From the NCBI GenBank assembly GCA_905215645.1, contig CAJMQS010000032.1, forward strand, positions 1-24,665: a stretch of DNA of 24,665 nt, given 5' to 3'. Origin of the DNA: an uncultured bacterium. Lineage in GTDB: Bacteria; Bacillota; Negativicutes; Acidaminococcales; Acidaminococcaceae. Below the pieces are notes generated by a model. That model was given only the letters and a program-made list of their open reading frames with translations, was not told where the DNA came from and ran no database searches. The translations under genes and the position numbers were made by a program. Of this stretch, positions 1 to 7,538 are shown piece after piece. Every line of letters starts with the position of its first letter. Within the stretch, counting starts at the first letter, position 1.

Positions 1-770
1 TTTTCCTTTTTAGAGGAAAATCTTTGTTGCACTTAGATTGTAAATCCGCCTATGTGAAAAGTAATCCTCTTGGAATTTATAAAAAAGTAAAAAAAAATTT
101 AACGCAGGGAAAAAAGGTGCTATTTATTGGTTTACCTTGTCAAGTGTCTTCTATGAGAAATTTTGTGCGGGATCATGAAAACTTGTATACAATAGATTTA
201 ATTTGTCATGGTACTCCATCAATAAAGCTTCTTCAAGACTCTATTGAAGGATATGGACAGTCTTTATTTAATATACAAAATATCCTTTTTAGAAACCATA
301 ATCGGTTTGCCATAAAATGTAAACCGAAAAATATTCTTCCAGATGGAGTACAAGATTGCTATACGAGGGCCTTTTTAAGAGGGCTCAGCTATACGGAAAA
401 CTGCTATTCTTGCCAATACGCGTGTCAAAGCCGGGTAGGGGACTTAACATTAGGTGATTCATGGGGAACAGATATGAAAAAAGAATTAAGCAATGGTATC
501 TCGTTAATTCTTTGCCAGACTGAAAAAGGGAGAGAACTTTTGAATATGGTAGATTTTCTTTTTTTTCCTGTTAATAAAGAAAGCTCCGTTAATTTGAACC
601 ATCAGTTAAGTTATCCAACCCCAATGCCTAAAGAACGGAAAAGTTTTTTTTCATATCTTGACAATGGAATTTCTTTTAATCATGCGGTAGGTTTGATATA
701 TCCCAAAGACTATTTTAAACAAGGGTTAAAAAAGTACCTATCTAAACTAAATTTATATAAAGCAAAATAA
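1..770 (+). CDS. FrhB-like Fe-S protein (coenzyme F420 hydrogenase/dehydrogenase beta-subunit family), 5' end outside window
   Basis: The frame is open from the window edge: codons before the first possible start (TTG at 24) read F-L-F-R-G-K-S, which continues the family's usual fRGSKYvqS stretch, so the gene starts upstream of the window. The visible part has LFIGLPCQVSSMRNF, matching the family motif LFiGtPCQvaGL, then DLICHGTPS and the cysteine cluster C-Y-S-C-Q-Y-A-C followed by GDLTLGDSWG. The cluster is expected to bind Fe-S. In Firmicutes these short FrhB-like proteins commonly sit beside polysaccharide pyruvyl transferases and glycosyltransferases in capsule or exopolysaccharide loci and are thought to be redox partners there. 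A methanogen-type F420 role is unlikely. The gene is AT-rich like the next 6 kb. No terminator is evident after it. Family assignment is firm; the substrate is unknown. Confidence 0.85.
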   Translation, partial: FLFRGKSLLHLDCKSAYVKSNPLGIYKKVKKNLTQGKKVLFIGLPCQVSSMRNFVRDHENLYTIDLICHGTPSIKLLQDSIEGYGQSLFNIQNILFRNHNRFAIKCKPKNILPDGVQDCYTRAFLRGLSYTENCYSCQYACQSRVGDLTLGDSWGTDMKKELSNGISLILCQTEKGRELLNMVDFLFFPVNKESSVNLNHQLSYPTPMPKERKSFFSYLDNGISFNHAVGLIYPKDYFKQGLKKYLSKLNLYKAK

Positions 771-1137
771 AATTATGTGGTATATTGAATTATATTTTAG
801 GCGCCATTAAATAATTTATAAGATTATGTCATTATAAACCACGTAAAAGGAAATTTCTATAAAACTAGATATATAATTACTATTAAGTATAATATAGGCC
901 AACCAAAAATTATAAAATTTCAAGATGAAATGCCCCGTGGTTTACCTTAATAATTTCCTAGAACAGAAAGGAATACTAGAATATAAGGAGAAGATTGTTT
1001 ATTATTCTACGTTGACGTATTCAAAAATGATATAGTACTGACGTGTTTGATGCAATCAGTACTAAAATCGGATTCGAATGCAAAATGATAATAGGTAGAG
1101 CGGTATTTTTTCAGTAATATTGTAAAGAAATTTTGAA
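771..1137. other. AT-rich intergenic region without a gene; two inverted repeats
   Basis: No coding frame of credible length or start was found on either strand. The region holds a 9-bp inverted repeat, TAGTACTGA / TCAGTACTA at 1033-1041 and 1056-1064 (14-nt loop), which could form a hairpin. A second 9-bp pair, TAAACCACG / CGTGGTTTA, lies at 835-843 and 936-944. Neither is followed by a T-run, so neither is a convincing intrinsic terminator. It may be the decayed edge of an insertion. Confidence 0.5.
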
Positions 1138-1166
1138 TTGACTATCCGGATAGTCTTTCTTATTAG
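1138..1166 (+). promoter_or_regulatory. Promoter and 16-bp palindromic operator upstream of the Abi_C gene
   Basis: TTGACT (1138-1143), a 17-bp spacer and TATTAG (1161-1166) form a fair sigma-A promoter. The -35 and spacer are covered by a perfect 16-bp palindrome, GACTATCCGGATAGTC (1140-1155). A repressor bound there would block RNA polymerase. The regulator is not identifiable from this window. Confidence 0.5.
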
Positions 1167-1218
1167 CAGTATTTTTGATTAGCTCACTTAGATTAAAGTT
1201 ATTGGAATGAGGAATGTT

Positions 1219-2091
1219 ATGGATAACAATGAAAATAAATTTGACTTATTTATTGGATTATTTAATCGTGATGGATATGTTCTTGATTTTAGTAATGCTC
1301 GATTTGATTCATTTACTGCTAAGAGTGTTGGAACTGCAATTCAAGCAAAATATGGATTGTCAAAAGGTAAATCATTGAAAGCGTATCTATATGATTTAAA
1401 TGTTGATGGAAAAGAAAAATGGAAATTAGTAAAAGATTTACTTGAATATTATGAACAAAAATATGAACAGGAATATACCCCAGACTTAGATAGAAATGAT
1501 TATATTCCTGGAATTAATGCTGAAGGAGTTGAATACAATAAGGGGTACAGCAAATTATATTATAAATGTAAAAATTTATTAATCAACCATAATAAAGTAG
1601 GGGAAATATGTATAACACAAACAGATTTGATAAAAAAAGAATTATTTACCAGTACATACTTACAAAACGAAATAGATTTAATGATTAATGAAATAGAATC
1701 AAATCCTACGGATGCAATAGGAAAATCAAAAGAACTTATAGAATCTTGTTGTAAAACAATTCTATCTGAAATGAATATAGAATATGATAAAAAATGGGAC
1801 TTATCAGCTTTAACTAATAAGACATTAGAATTGCTAAAATTAACTCCAAATACTATATCTAATGATAATCCAGTAAGCTCTCAATTAAGGGCGATATGTG
1901 GCAATTTACGTGGCATTGTCACTAAGCTTGCAGAAATTAGAAATGTATATGGAAGTGGTCATGGAAAAGAAGATGAATTTAAAGGTTTAGAAGAAAGACA
2001 TGCTCAACTTGCAGTAGGCTGTTCTGCTACATTTTGTTTATTTGTATGGAACACATGGAAAAAACAAAGGAATAATATCAATAATTTCTAG
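1219..2091 (+). CDS. Abortive infection family protein with C-terminal Abi_C (HEPN-type) domain
   Basis: A 290-residue protein. The last third matches Abi_C: RNVYGSGHGK (residues 241-250) followed by RHAQLAVG (260-267) and a hydrophobic helix ending in W280. The R241-x6-H248 spacing fits the Rx4-6H signature of HEPN ribonucleases, so RNA cleavage during phage infection is a plausible role (inference). The N-terminal 140 residues (LFIGLFNRDGYVLDFSNARF) resemble the variable sensor domains seen before Abi_C. No signal peptide or membrane helix is seen, so it should be cytosolic. I chose ATG 1219 because AGGA lies 7 nt before it; the in-frame ATG at 1207 has no such site. It is a single-gene unit with its own promoter, in AT-rich DNA, consistent with a transferred defence gene. 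It could instead be a stand-alone toxin. Confidence 0.8.
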   Translation: MDNNENKFDLFIGLFNRDGYVLDFSNARFDSFTAKSVGTAIQAKYGLSKGKSLKAYLYDLNVDGKEKWKLVKDLLEYYEQKYEQEYTPDLDRNDYIPGINAEGVEYNKGYSKLYYKCKNLLINHNKVGEICITQTDLIKKELFTSTYLQNEIDLMINEIESNPTDAIGKSKELIESCCKTILSEMNIEYDKKWDLSALTNKTLELLKLTPNTISNDNPVSSQLRAICGNLRGIVTKLAEIRNVYGSGHGKEDEFKGLEERHAQLAVGCSATFCLFVWNTWKKQRNNINNF

Positions 2092-2346
2092 GTTGTTGAA
2101 ATATAAATTAGATGCATCTTTCTGCCGATAGAGTCAGCAATGCTCTATTCCATTTAATAATGTTAAAGAAAGGATTAGTTACCAGAAATTTATGCGTGAC
2201 ATTATTATTATATTAATAAATGCTCTTTAAAAAGAAAATAAATTACATATATGCCATCAGGTATCCAGTTATAGAAGTTAATTATAAAGTAGTATTGTAT
2301 CAATTAGCACAAAAATATAAAAAGAACAGTAAAATATTAAAATAAT
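2092..2346. other. AT-rich intergenic region, no gene seen
   Basis: The gap between the Abi_C stop and the gntR promoter has only very short frames (11 codons or fewer after any plausible start). A 10-bp palindrome, AGATGCATCT, lies near 2110. No clear intrinsic terminator for the Abi_C gene was found. Confidence 0.5.
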
Positions 2347-2382
2347 TTGACAAGATTAAGGAAATTATATATTCTATAGAAA
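2347..2382 (+). promoter_or_regulatory. gntR promoter with overlapping palindromic operator
   Basis: TTGACA (2347-2352), a 17-bp spacer and TATTCT (2370-2375) form a good promoter. The -10 lies inside ATTCTATAGAAA (2371-2382), whose core TTCTATAGAA is a perfect palindrome. The same sequence recurs at 3087-3098 in front of the next gene. This two-site pattern fits an autoregulated GntR/FCD repressor; family members often bind TTGTATACAA-like palindromes of the same form. Confidence 0.55.
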
Positions 2383-2397
2383 ACTGGAGAAGATAAA

Positions 2398-3051
2398 ATG
2401 ATGAAGAATACTAAAGAATATGTAGATAAATCACCATTAAGTGAAAAAGTTTATCAAAAATTAATCAATAAGATCGTAACAGGAGAAATTGCTCCAGAAA
2501 GTCGTTTAAGAGAAGAACATATTGCAAATGAATATAATGTTAGTGCGACGCCCGTTAGGGAAGCTTTTAAAAGACTTGCAAGTGATGGCTTTATTGAAAT
2601 CATACCTTATCATGGGGCGATTGTACGTGGTATTGATGAAAAAGAAATTGAAGATGTTTATCATTGCCGACTAGCTTTAGAAAACCTTGCTTTGGAGGAA
2701 GCTATACCACGATTGACTCAAAATGATATTAAAAAATTTGAAACCCTTGTAAAAAAAACAGAGTCACTGAGTGATATGTTTGGAGTTGCAGATACAAATA
2801 AAAAATTTCATGAATTAATTTATGAAGCAGCTAACAATAAAACACTCACAAGATTGATTGAATCTTTGAACATGGTTCTACTTAGAGATATGAAGTTTTC
2901 GGCAAGTGATGAGAGCCGGAAAAGAGAAATTATAAATGAACACAAGGATATTATAACAGCATTGAAATATAAAAATATAGAAGAAGCAAAAAAGGCAATG
3001 CGCAGACATATTTTAAATGGGAAAGAATATATTGAAAAAAGGAAAGGATAA
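2398..3051 (+). CDS. GntR family transcriptional regulator, FadR/FCD subfamily
   Basis: A 217-residue regulator. Residues 13-80 form the GntR winged helix, including ESRLREEHIANEYNVSATPVREAFKRLASDGFIE, the classic recognition-helix region. The remainder is an all-helical FCD ligand domain with expected metal-site histidines H138, H182 and H204. The usual first Asp position of the DxxFH motif is Asn here (N134-K-K-F-H). The start at 2398 follows GGAG by 8 nt; a second ATG is immediately adjacent. It precedes the M29-like enzyme and gltS on the same strand. The shared palindrome in both promoters suggests it represses itself and the two downstream genes, with an organic or amino acid as likely inducer (inference). 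Confidence 0.9.
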   Translation: MMKNTKEYVDKSPLSEKVYQKLINKIVTGEIAPESRLREEHIANEYNVSATPVREAFKRLASDGFIEIIPYHGAIVRGIDEKEIEDVYHCRLALENLALEEAIPRLTQNDIKKFETLVKKTESLSDMFGVADTNKKFHELIYEAANNKTLTRLIESLNMVLLRDMKFSASDESRKREIINEHKDIITALKYKNIEEAKKAMRRHILNGKEYIEKRKG

Positions 3052-3086
3052 AATATTATGAGAGAAGGGATTCTTTCATAATACAA

Positions 3087-3105
3087 ATTCTATAGAATAT
3101 ATAAT
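3087..3105 (+). promoter_or_regulatory. Promoter -10 and second GntR-type operator
   Basis: ATTCTATAGAAT (3087-3098) is a perfect 12-bp palindrome matching 11 of 12 bases of the site in the gntR promoter. TATAAT (3100-3105) follows by one base, so the operator sits in the promoter spacer. No strong -35 is visible. The transcript would start about 12 nt before the AAAGGGTGAG ribosome-binding region of the next gene. Confidence 0.55.
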
Positions 3106-3124
3106 ATAGAAAGGGTGAGCGTTC

Positions 3125-4099
3125 ATGAAAAATTTTATGATGGCAAGAGGTGCTGAAAAGATTGTAACTACTTGTGTAAAGGTTCAACCAGGAGAAGAGG
3201 TATTGATTATCACTGAAGTTGAAAAATTTTCTATTGCTGAGAGTTTGGCCGCAGCTGCCTATGCTAAAGGCGGACATGTCATAATTTCAGTTATTGAACC
3301 TCGTATGCAAGATAGTGCTGAACCACCTCACGCAATTGCAGCGGCCATGAAACAAAGTGATATTTTTATTTGTGTGGTAGGAAAGTCGATTACACATACG
3401 CATGCTGTAAAGGATGCTATTACCAATGGTTCTCGTGGGGTTGTCTTAACCCAGTTTAGTGAAAATATGTTGGTTCATGGCGGGATTGAATGTGATTTTG
3501 AACATGCAAAGTTGGAATGTAAAGCAGTTGCTGCAGCAATGGCTGGAGCAAAAGATCTTTTATTAACATCTCCTGGTGGAACCCATTTACGTTATAGTGC
3601 AGAAGGGAGAAGAGGAAATTCGTTATATTGTATGGTAGAAAAAGGAGAATTTTCTACCGTCCCAACTGTTGAAGCAAATGTCTCACCTTTGGAAGGTACT
3701 GCTAATGGGATTATTGTAGCAGATGCCAGTGTTCCATATATTGGAATTGGCGTATTGGAAAAACCAATTATCTGTGAAGTGAAAGATGGCTTTATACAGT
3801 CGATTACAGGTGGAAAAGAAGCCGAAATCTTAAAAAGAGATTTAGAAGCAAAGCATGATCCTAATGTATATAATGTGGCTGAAAATGGAATTGGGTTGAA
3901 TCCCAAATGTAAATTTATGGGATTTATGCTGGAGGATGAAGGCGTGTATGGTTCAGCCCATATAGGGATTGGCACAAGTATTACTTTGGGGGGCACTGTA
4001 AAGGCTTCTTGTCACTATGATCTCATCATGAAAGATGCTAGCCTTGTAGCAGACGGTAGAAACATACTAAAAGATGGCAAGTTGCTTCTTAAAATTTAA
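3125..4099 (+). CDS. M29/NicX-like metal-dependent enzyme (aminopeptidase T / 2,5-dihydroxypyridine 5,6-dioxygenase superfamily)
   Basis: A 324-residue cytosolic protein. The C-terminal half keeps the superfamily metal ligands: E253 in VAENGIGLNP, E270 and nearby acidic residues in MLEDEGVYGSAHIGIG with H279, and H297-Y-D299 in CHYDLIM. In aminopeptidase T the matching Glu/Glu/His/His/Asp residues bind two metals; in NicX the same fold opens a dihydroxypyridine ring with iron. The protein is shorter than the roughly 410 residues of aminopeptidase T, so peptide hydrolysis is not assured. The start is set by GGGTGAG 5 nt upstream. It lies 66 bp before gltS in a GntR-controlled unit, so it may release or degrade an amino-acid-like compound linked to glutamate uptake (inference). 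Exact substrate unknown. Confidence 0.75.
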   Translation: MKNFMMARGAEKIVTTCVKVQPGEEVLIITEVEKFSIAESLAAAAYAKGGHVIISVIEPRMQDSAEPPHAIAAAMKQSDIFICVVGKSITHTHAVKDAITNGSRGVVLTQFSENMLVHGGIECDFEHAKLECKAVAAAMAGAKDLLLTSPGGTHLRYSAEGRRGNSLYCMVEKGEFSTVPTVEANVSPLEGTANGIIVADASVPYIGIGVLEKPIICEVKDGFIQSITGGKEAEILKRDLEAKHDPNVYNVAENGIGLNPKCKFMGFMLEDEGVYGSAHIGIGTSITLGGTVKASCHYDLIMKDASLVADGRNILKDGKLLLKI

Positions 4100-4165
4100 T
4101 AAGAAATAAATATTGTGGTTAGAGAAAAATAGATTTGTATAGGGCCTTTTAAGGGAGTGAAGATT

Positions 4166-5359
4166 ATGACCTTATCATTAAATCAATACCACACTATTGC
4201 AATCTCAATTTTAATACTGATGTTAGGTGAATTTTTGCGTAATCGTATTTTTTTACTAAAAAAGTACTGTATTCCGGTTCCTGTAGTAGGTGGATTGTTA
4301 TTTACAATTCTTTTATTGATTGGATATGAAACAAATAGTTTTCATATAAAGCTAAATATGGTTTTTAAAGACTTATTTATGCTTCTGTTTTATGCGGGTA
4401 TTGGTTTTACTGCTAGTTGGAAGTTATTAAAAAAAGGCGGTCCTCAAGTCATCGTATTTTTAATATTATCTTCAATTTTAGTGGTATTTCAAAATTTATT
4501 AGGTGTAATTTTGGGAAATCTTTTAGGAGTTGGATCCTTGGTCGGCATTGCAACTGCATCAATTCCGATGACGGGAGGACATGGAACATCTGCTGCCTTT
4601 GCACCAGTACTAGAGAGTGTAGGATTAGAAGCTGCAACTACAATTTCTTTAGCAGCGGCAACTTTTGGCCTTGTTGCAGGAAGTTTAATTGGAGGTCCTA
4701 CTGGACATTATTTAATTGAAAAATATCATTTAAATAGTTCTGAAGCGGGGAAAATTGACTTAGATAAAATTGATGATAAGGACATTATAAAGGAATCAAG
4801 GGAACGGTCTTTAATAGTTGGAACTTATCAACTACTTTTAACAGTCGGCTTTGGATGTATTATTTCAGATTTACTGACAAAGACAGGGCTTGCTTTTCCA
4901 GCTTCTGTTGGTGGGATGACAGCGGCTCTGATTGTAAGAAATTGGGCAGATAATACGAGTTGTTTTAAATTACGTCTTAATGAAATATCTATAATAAGTA
5001 ATGTTTCTTTGCTAATCTTTCTTGCGTTATCGATGATGACGCTAAAACTGTGGCAGCTAACATCTTTAGCAGTACCTATGTTAATTTTATTATTTGCTCA
5101 AACTGGAATGATGTTTCTGTTTGCAGTATTTGTAACCTTTAGATTTATGGGTAAAAATTATGATGCTGCTATGATAGCTGTTGGACATTGTGGATTTGGC
5201 TTAGGCGCAGTACCAACAGCGATGGCAAATATGCAATCTGTTGAAAGTAAATATGGACCGTCGCCACGTGCATATTTTATTGTTCCTTTAGTGGGTTCTC
5301 TATTTATAAATATTGTGAACTCTTTTATCATTACAATTTTTATCAATTATTGTAAATAA
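4166..5359 (+). CDS. gltS: Sodium/glutamate symporter, GltS family
   Basis: A 397-residue membrane protein with about ten or more hydrophobic segments. It shows both GltS re-entrant motifs: MTGGHGTSAAFAPVLE in the first half and GHCGFGLGAVPTAMANMQ in the second, an inverted-repeat carrier layout. The N-terminus, with YCIPVPVVGGLL, matches the family's YtIPaPVvGGl. I chose ATG 4166 because AAGGGAG lies 8 nt upstream; the GTG at 4157 overlaps that site. It probably imports glutamate with sodium at the inner membrane, which would suit a glutamate-fermenting anaerobe. It is co-directional with the M29-like gene and ends at a strong terminator. Family is confident; substrate could be another acidic amino acid. 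Confidence 0.88.
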   Translation: MTLSLNQYHTIAISILILMLGEFLRNRIFLLKKYCIPVPVVGGLLFTILLLIGYETNSFHIKLNMVFKDLFMLLFYAGIGFTASWKLLKKGGPQVIVFLILSSILVVFQNLLGVILGNLLGVGSLVGIATASIPMTGGHGTSAAFAPVLESVGLEAATTISLAAATFGLVAGSLIGGPTGHYLIEKYHLNSSEAGKIDLDKIDDKDIIKESRERSLIVGTYQLLLTVGFGCIISDLLTKTGLAFPASVGGMTAALIVRNWADNTSCFKLRLNEISIISNVSLLIFLALSMMTLKLWQLTSLAVPMLILLFAQTGMMFLFAVFVTFRFMGKNYDAAMIAVGHCGFGLGAVPTAMANMQSVESKYGPSPRAYFIVPLVGSLFINIVNSFIITIFINYCK

Positions 5360-5398
5360 ATTTTCGAAGCAGATTAAGGCTTTATAAATTGATTAGCT

Positions 5399-5436
5399 AA
5401 AAAGGATGTGAGTAAAGTTTTCTCATATCCTTTTTT
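5399..5436 (+). terminator. Intrinsic terminator after gltS
   Basis: A 13-bp stem, AAAAGGATGTGAG paired with CTCATATCCTTTT (one G-U pair), has a loop of about 9 nt and is followed by T residues. It closes the gntR/M29/gltS unit. Confidence 0.85.
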
Positions 5437-5451
5437 GTATTATGTAATCAT

Positions 5452-5491
5452 ATGCAACAATAGTTGCATTTTAGAAAATTTCTGATATTAT
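5452..5491 (+). promoter_or_regulatory. Promoter with inverted repeat upstream of the KAP NTPase gene
   Basis: TTGCAT (5464-5469), a 16-bp spacer and TGATATTAT (an extended -10, core 5486-5491) form a promoter. The -35 is part of a perfect inverted repeat, ATGCAAC-aata-GTTGCAT (5452-5469), a possible operator. The KAP start codon is about 50 nt downstream. Confidence 0.45.
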
Positions 5492-5544
5492 GTAATTATT
5501 CAAACTGGTGTTTATATAGTATTTCAACAAAGGAGTAAAAAGAT

Positions 5545-6933
5545 ATGAAGCGATTAGAATTGATGCCAACTGATGAAAATATCCTCAAATCTTTGAAAGA
5601 AGATATCTTTAAACGGAATCAGGAGTTGGGATATTTCATACAATTATTGGATAACATTGAAGGACCATATAGTCTTGCAGTCAATGGAAGTTGGGGAAGT
5701 GGAAAAACATTTTTTGTAAAGCAGGCAAAAATGATATTGGATGCCTATAATGTGAATTTTGATATGTCAAAGGAAAATCGATTTATAATTGAAAATTTAA
5801 TTAAATTTCCGCAACATCCAATCAAACCTCAATACTGTATCTATTATGATGCATGGAAAAATGACTGTAACCTGGATCCAATTTATTCTTTGATTTGCAG
5901 TATTACGGCAGGATATGAATATTTTAATGATAGAGGATCAGAAAACAAGAAAAAAGTGATAGAGGCTGGGATTTCTGTCATCCAAAATATGATACCTTTT
6001 ATTCCTAACAGTGCAGTAAGGACAATGCTCTCTATTTTACCGCTTGATAAAATGAAAGATGCCTTAGAGAAAACAAATCCCTTGAACAACGTAAAAGAAC
6101 ACATCGAGTTGGAAGAAAAGATACAGGGGTTTCTTCAGAATTTAAGTTCCGAAAAAGAAGAACGGCTTGTTATCTTTGTTGATGAGCTGGATCGCTGCAG
6201 GCCAGACTTTGCAGTGCAGTTGTTGGAACGTATTAAACATTATTTTGATTTGGAAAATATTACCTTTGTGTTTTCTGTAAATTGCGAACAACTCGTACAA
6301 ACCATCAAAAAGTTTTATGGAGAGGAATTTGATGCGGGAAGATACTTGGGACGATTTTTTGATCAGGTTATACCATTGCCGCAAGCGGAACTCCCAAATT
6401 ATTTTACTAAATTGAATATAGGAAGTAGTGTTTTCTTTGATTTGACAATTCAAAAATTTATTCAAACTAAAAACTTGAGTCTCAGAGATATTGTACGCAT
6501 TGCAAATATTGAAAACATTATAAAAAAACATATGACAAATAGAGACTTTTGGTTTATTGGTTCAAATCAAGATACAGGCTATTTTATTTCACATTGTGTG
6601 ATTCCATTACTAATAGGAATTAATACTTTAGAACCTCAACATTATAGTGCATTCGCTAATGGGGAGAATGTAGCAGAATTTATCGCTTTTATGAGAGAAA
6701 ATGATTATAGTGTAAGAATTCAAGAGGCTTTAAAAGATAGACAGAATGATGAAATAATTGAAAGAGATGAAAGTTTAGAGGGAGGATTACAAGCAATTTA
6801 CATTGCGTTATTTAATAAAAGCTATGAAAATGAAAATGTGTATGTAGGAAAATATTTATTTACTCCTAGTATTAGGCAATACATCAAAGAGGCCAGTTCT
6901 TTACTGTCCCAATATTCTAATTTTAGTTATTAA
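5545..6933 (+). CDS. KAP family P-loop NTPase
   Basis: A 462-residue protein. Walker A is GSWGSGKTF (residues 48-56). Walker B is RLVIFVDELDRCRPDF (207-222), where DELDRC is typical of KAP (Kidins220/ARMS-PifA) NTPases. FVFSVNCEQL (241-250) and GRYLGRFFDQVIPLP follow as in the family. I see no clear pair of transmembrane segments interrupting the P-loop domain, so this is probably a soluble type. PifA of the F plasmid excludes phage T7, and many bacterial KAP proteins occur in phage-defence islands; a defence role is inferred here from family and neighbours. The start follows AAAGGAG by about 8 nt. It is monocistronic, AT-rich, and the last gene before the IS-like repeats and the GC shift. 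Confidence 0.85.
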   Translation: MKRLELMPTDENILKSLKEDIFKRNQELGYFIQLLDNIEGPYSLAVNGSWGSGKTFFVKQAKMILDAYNVNFDMSKENRFIIENLIKFPQHPIKPQYCIYYDAWKNDCNLDPIYSLICSITAGYEYFNDRGSENKKKVIEAGISVIQNMIPFIPNSAVRTMLSILPLDKMKDALEKTNPLNNVKEHIELEEKIQGFLQNLSSEKEERLVIFVDELDRCRPDFAVQLLERIKHYFDLENITFVFSVNCEQLVQTIKKFYGEEFDAGRYLGRFFDQVIPLPQAELPNYFTKLNIGSSVFFDLTIQKFIQTKNLSLRDIVRIANIENIIKKHMTNRDFWFIGSNQDTGYFISHCVIPLLIGINTLEPQHYSAFANGENVAEFIAFMRENDYSVRIQEALKDRQNDEIIERDESLEGGLQAIYIALFNKSYENENVYVGKYLFTPSIRQYIKEASSLLSQYSNFSY

Positions 6934-6943
6934 GGGGTGTTAG

Positions 6944-7035
6944 AGTCGGGTTAAAATAGCCAATTACAGTCGGGCTAAAAACGCCAATATCAGCCGGATT
7001 AAAATCGCCAATCCTGGTCGGATTAAAAAAGCCAT
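6944..7035. repeat. Four tandem 24-bp repeats, IS21-type transposon end
   Basis: Units begin at 6944, 6968, 6992 and 7016, exactly 24 bp apart, with consensus AGTCGGRTTAAAAWCGCCAA. Units differ at a few positions. IS21-family elements carry several short transposase-binding repeats at each end, and this spacing and composition fit. No istA/istB-like transposase gene is present, so this would be a solo end. An operator array cannot be excluded. Confidence 0.5.
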
Positions 7036-7247
7036 TGCTACTTCTCTGGTGATATCTTAAACTGAATGCGACCAAGCATCAGCCCCAAAATATTCATCAT
7101 GACTAATGAGAACAACAGCAATGGCTTATTGGTAATGATATCATAAGAGAAAATCCCAGTAAATGGATATTCTTCTCAAAAGAAACCGAGAATCCGCTGT
7201 GTGTGAACTGATATTCCGGTTAAAGGGAAACTATCCAGTCTGTGAAT
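7036..7247. other. Non-coding stretch between two repeat sets
   Basis: No plausible gene. A 10-bp inverted repeat, AGCCATTGCT / AGCAATGGCT, pairs 7030-7039 with about 7118-7127. Probably debris of an insertion element. Confidence 0.4.
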
Positions 7248-7315
7248 GACCACGAAAAAGTGAGCCACGTGCTTGCCAAAAAGTGAGCCACTGTGATCAT
7301 GAATCATTGAGCCAC
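7248..7315. repeat. Second short tandem-repeat set, IS-end-like
   Basis: AAAAAGTGAGCCAC occurs at 7255-7268 and 7278-7291, and the core TGAGCCAC again at 7308-7315, giving spacings of 23 and 24 bp. On the other strand it reads GTGGCTCACTTTTT, a motif style typical of IS21-like ends. It differs in sequence from the set at 6944-7035, so two different elements may have left scars here. Confidence 0.45.
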
Positions 7316-7331
7316 CCCAGGAGGCAAGACA

Positions 7332-7538
7332 AGAAGGCAGAAACGGCCCAAGGGGCCTTGAGAAGGCTTTGATAAGAAGAAAGAAACGGCCCCCGAAGGG
7401 GCCTTGAGACGTCAGACGTCAGCTTTGTTCGGCTAAGCAGTAGGTCCAATCTGCTCATCGCCAACAAGCTGACGTCTGACTTCTGAAAGGCACGCAAGGG
7501 GCCGGTCTGACTTCTTATCAAAGTCCAGTCTGACGTCA
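7332..7538. repeat. Long palindromic repeat, copy A
   Basis: Layout: AAACGGCCC...GGGGCCTTGAGA modules on the left; a central hairpin formed by GACGTCAGCTTTGTTCGGC and GCCAACAAGCTGACGTC; and right modules TGACTTCTGAAAGG...GGGGCCGGTCTGACTTCTTATCAA. Left and right halves are approximately reverse complements. The right edge reaches the stop codon of the zinc-finger gene. Four more copies occur up to 12143. Confidence 0.8.

Noticed and set aside
2820..3277. Small minus-strand frames over the gntR and M29-like region
   Set aside because: No ribosome sites, low-complexity products, and overlap with well-supported genes.
6944..7035. 24-bp repeats as a CRISPR array
   Set aside because: The repeats are themselves the full 24-bp period and leave only about 4 bp between similar cores, so there are no spacers.
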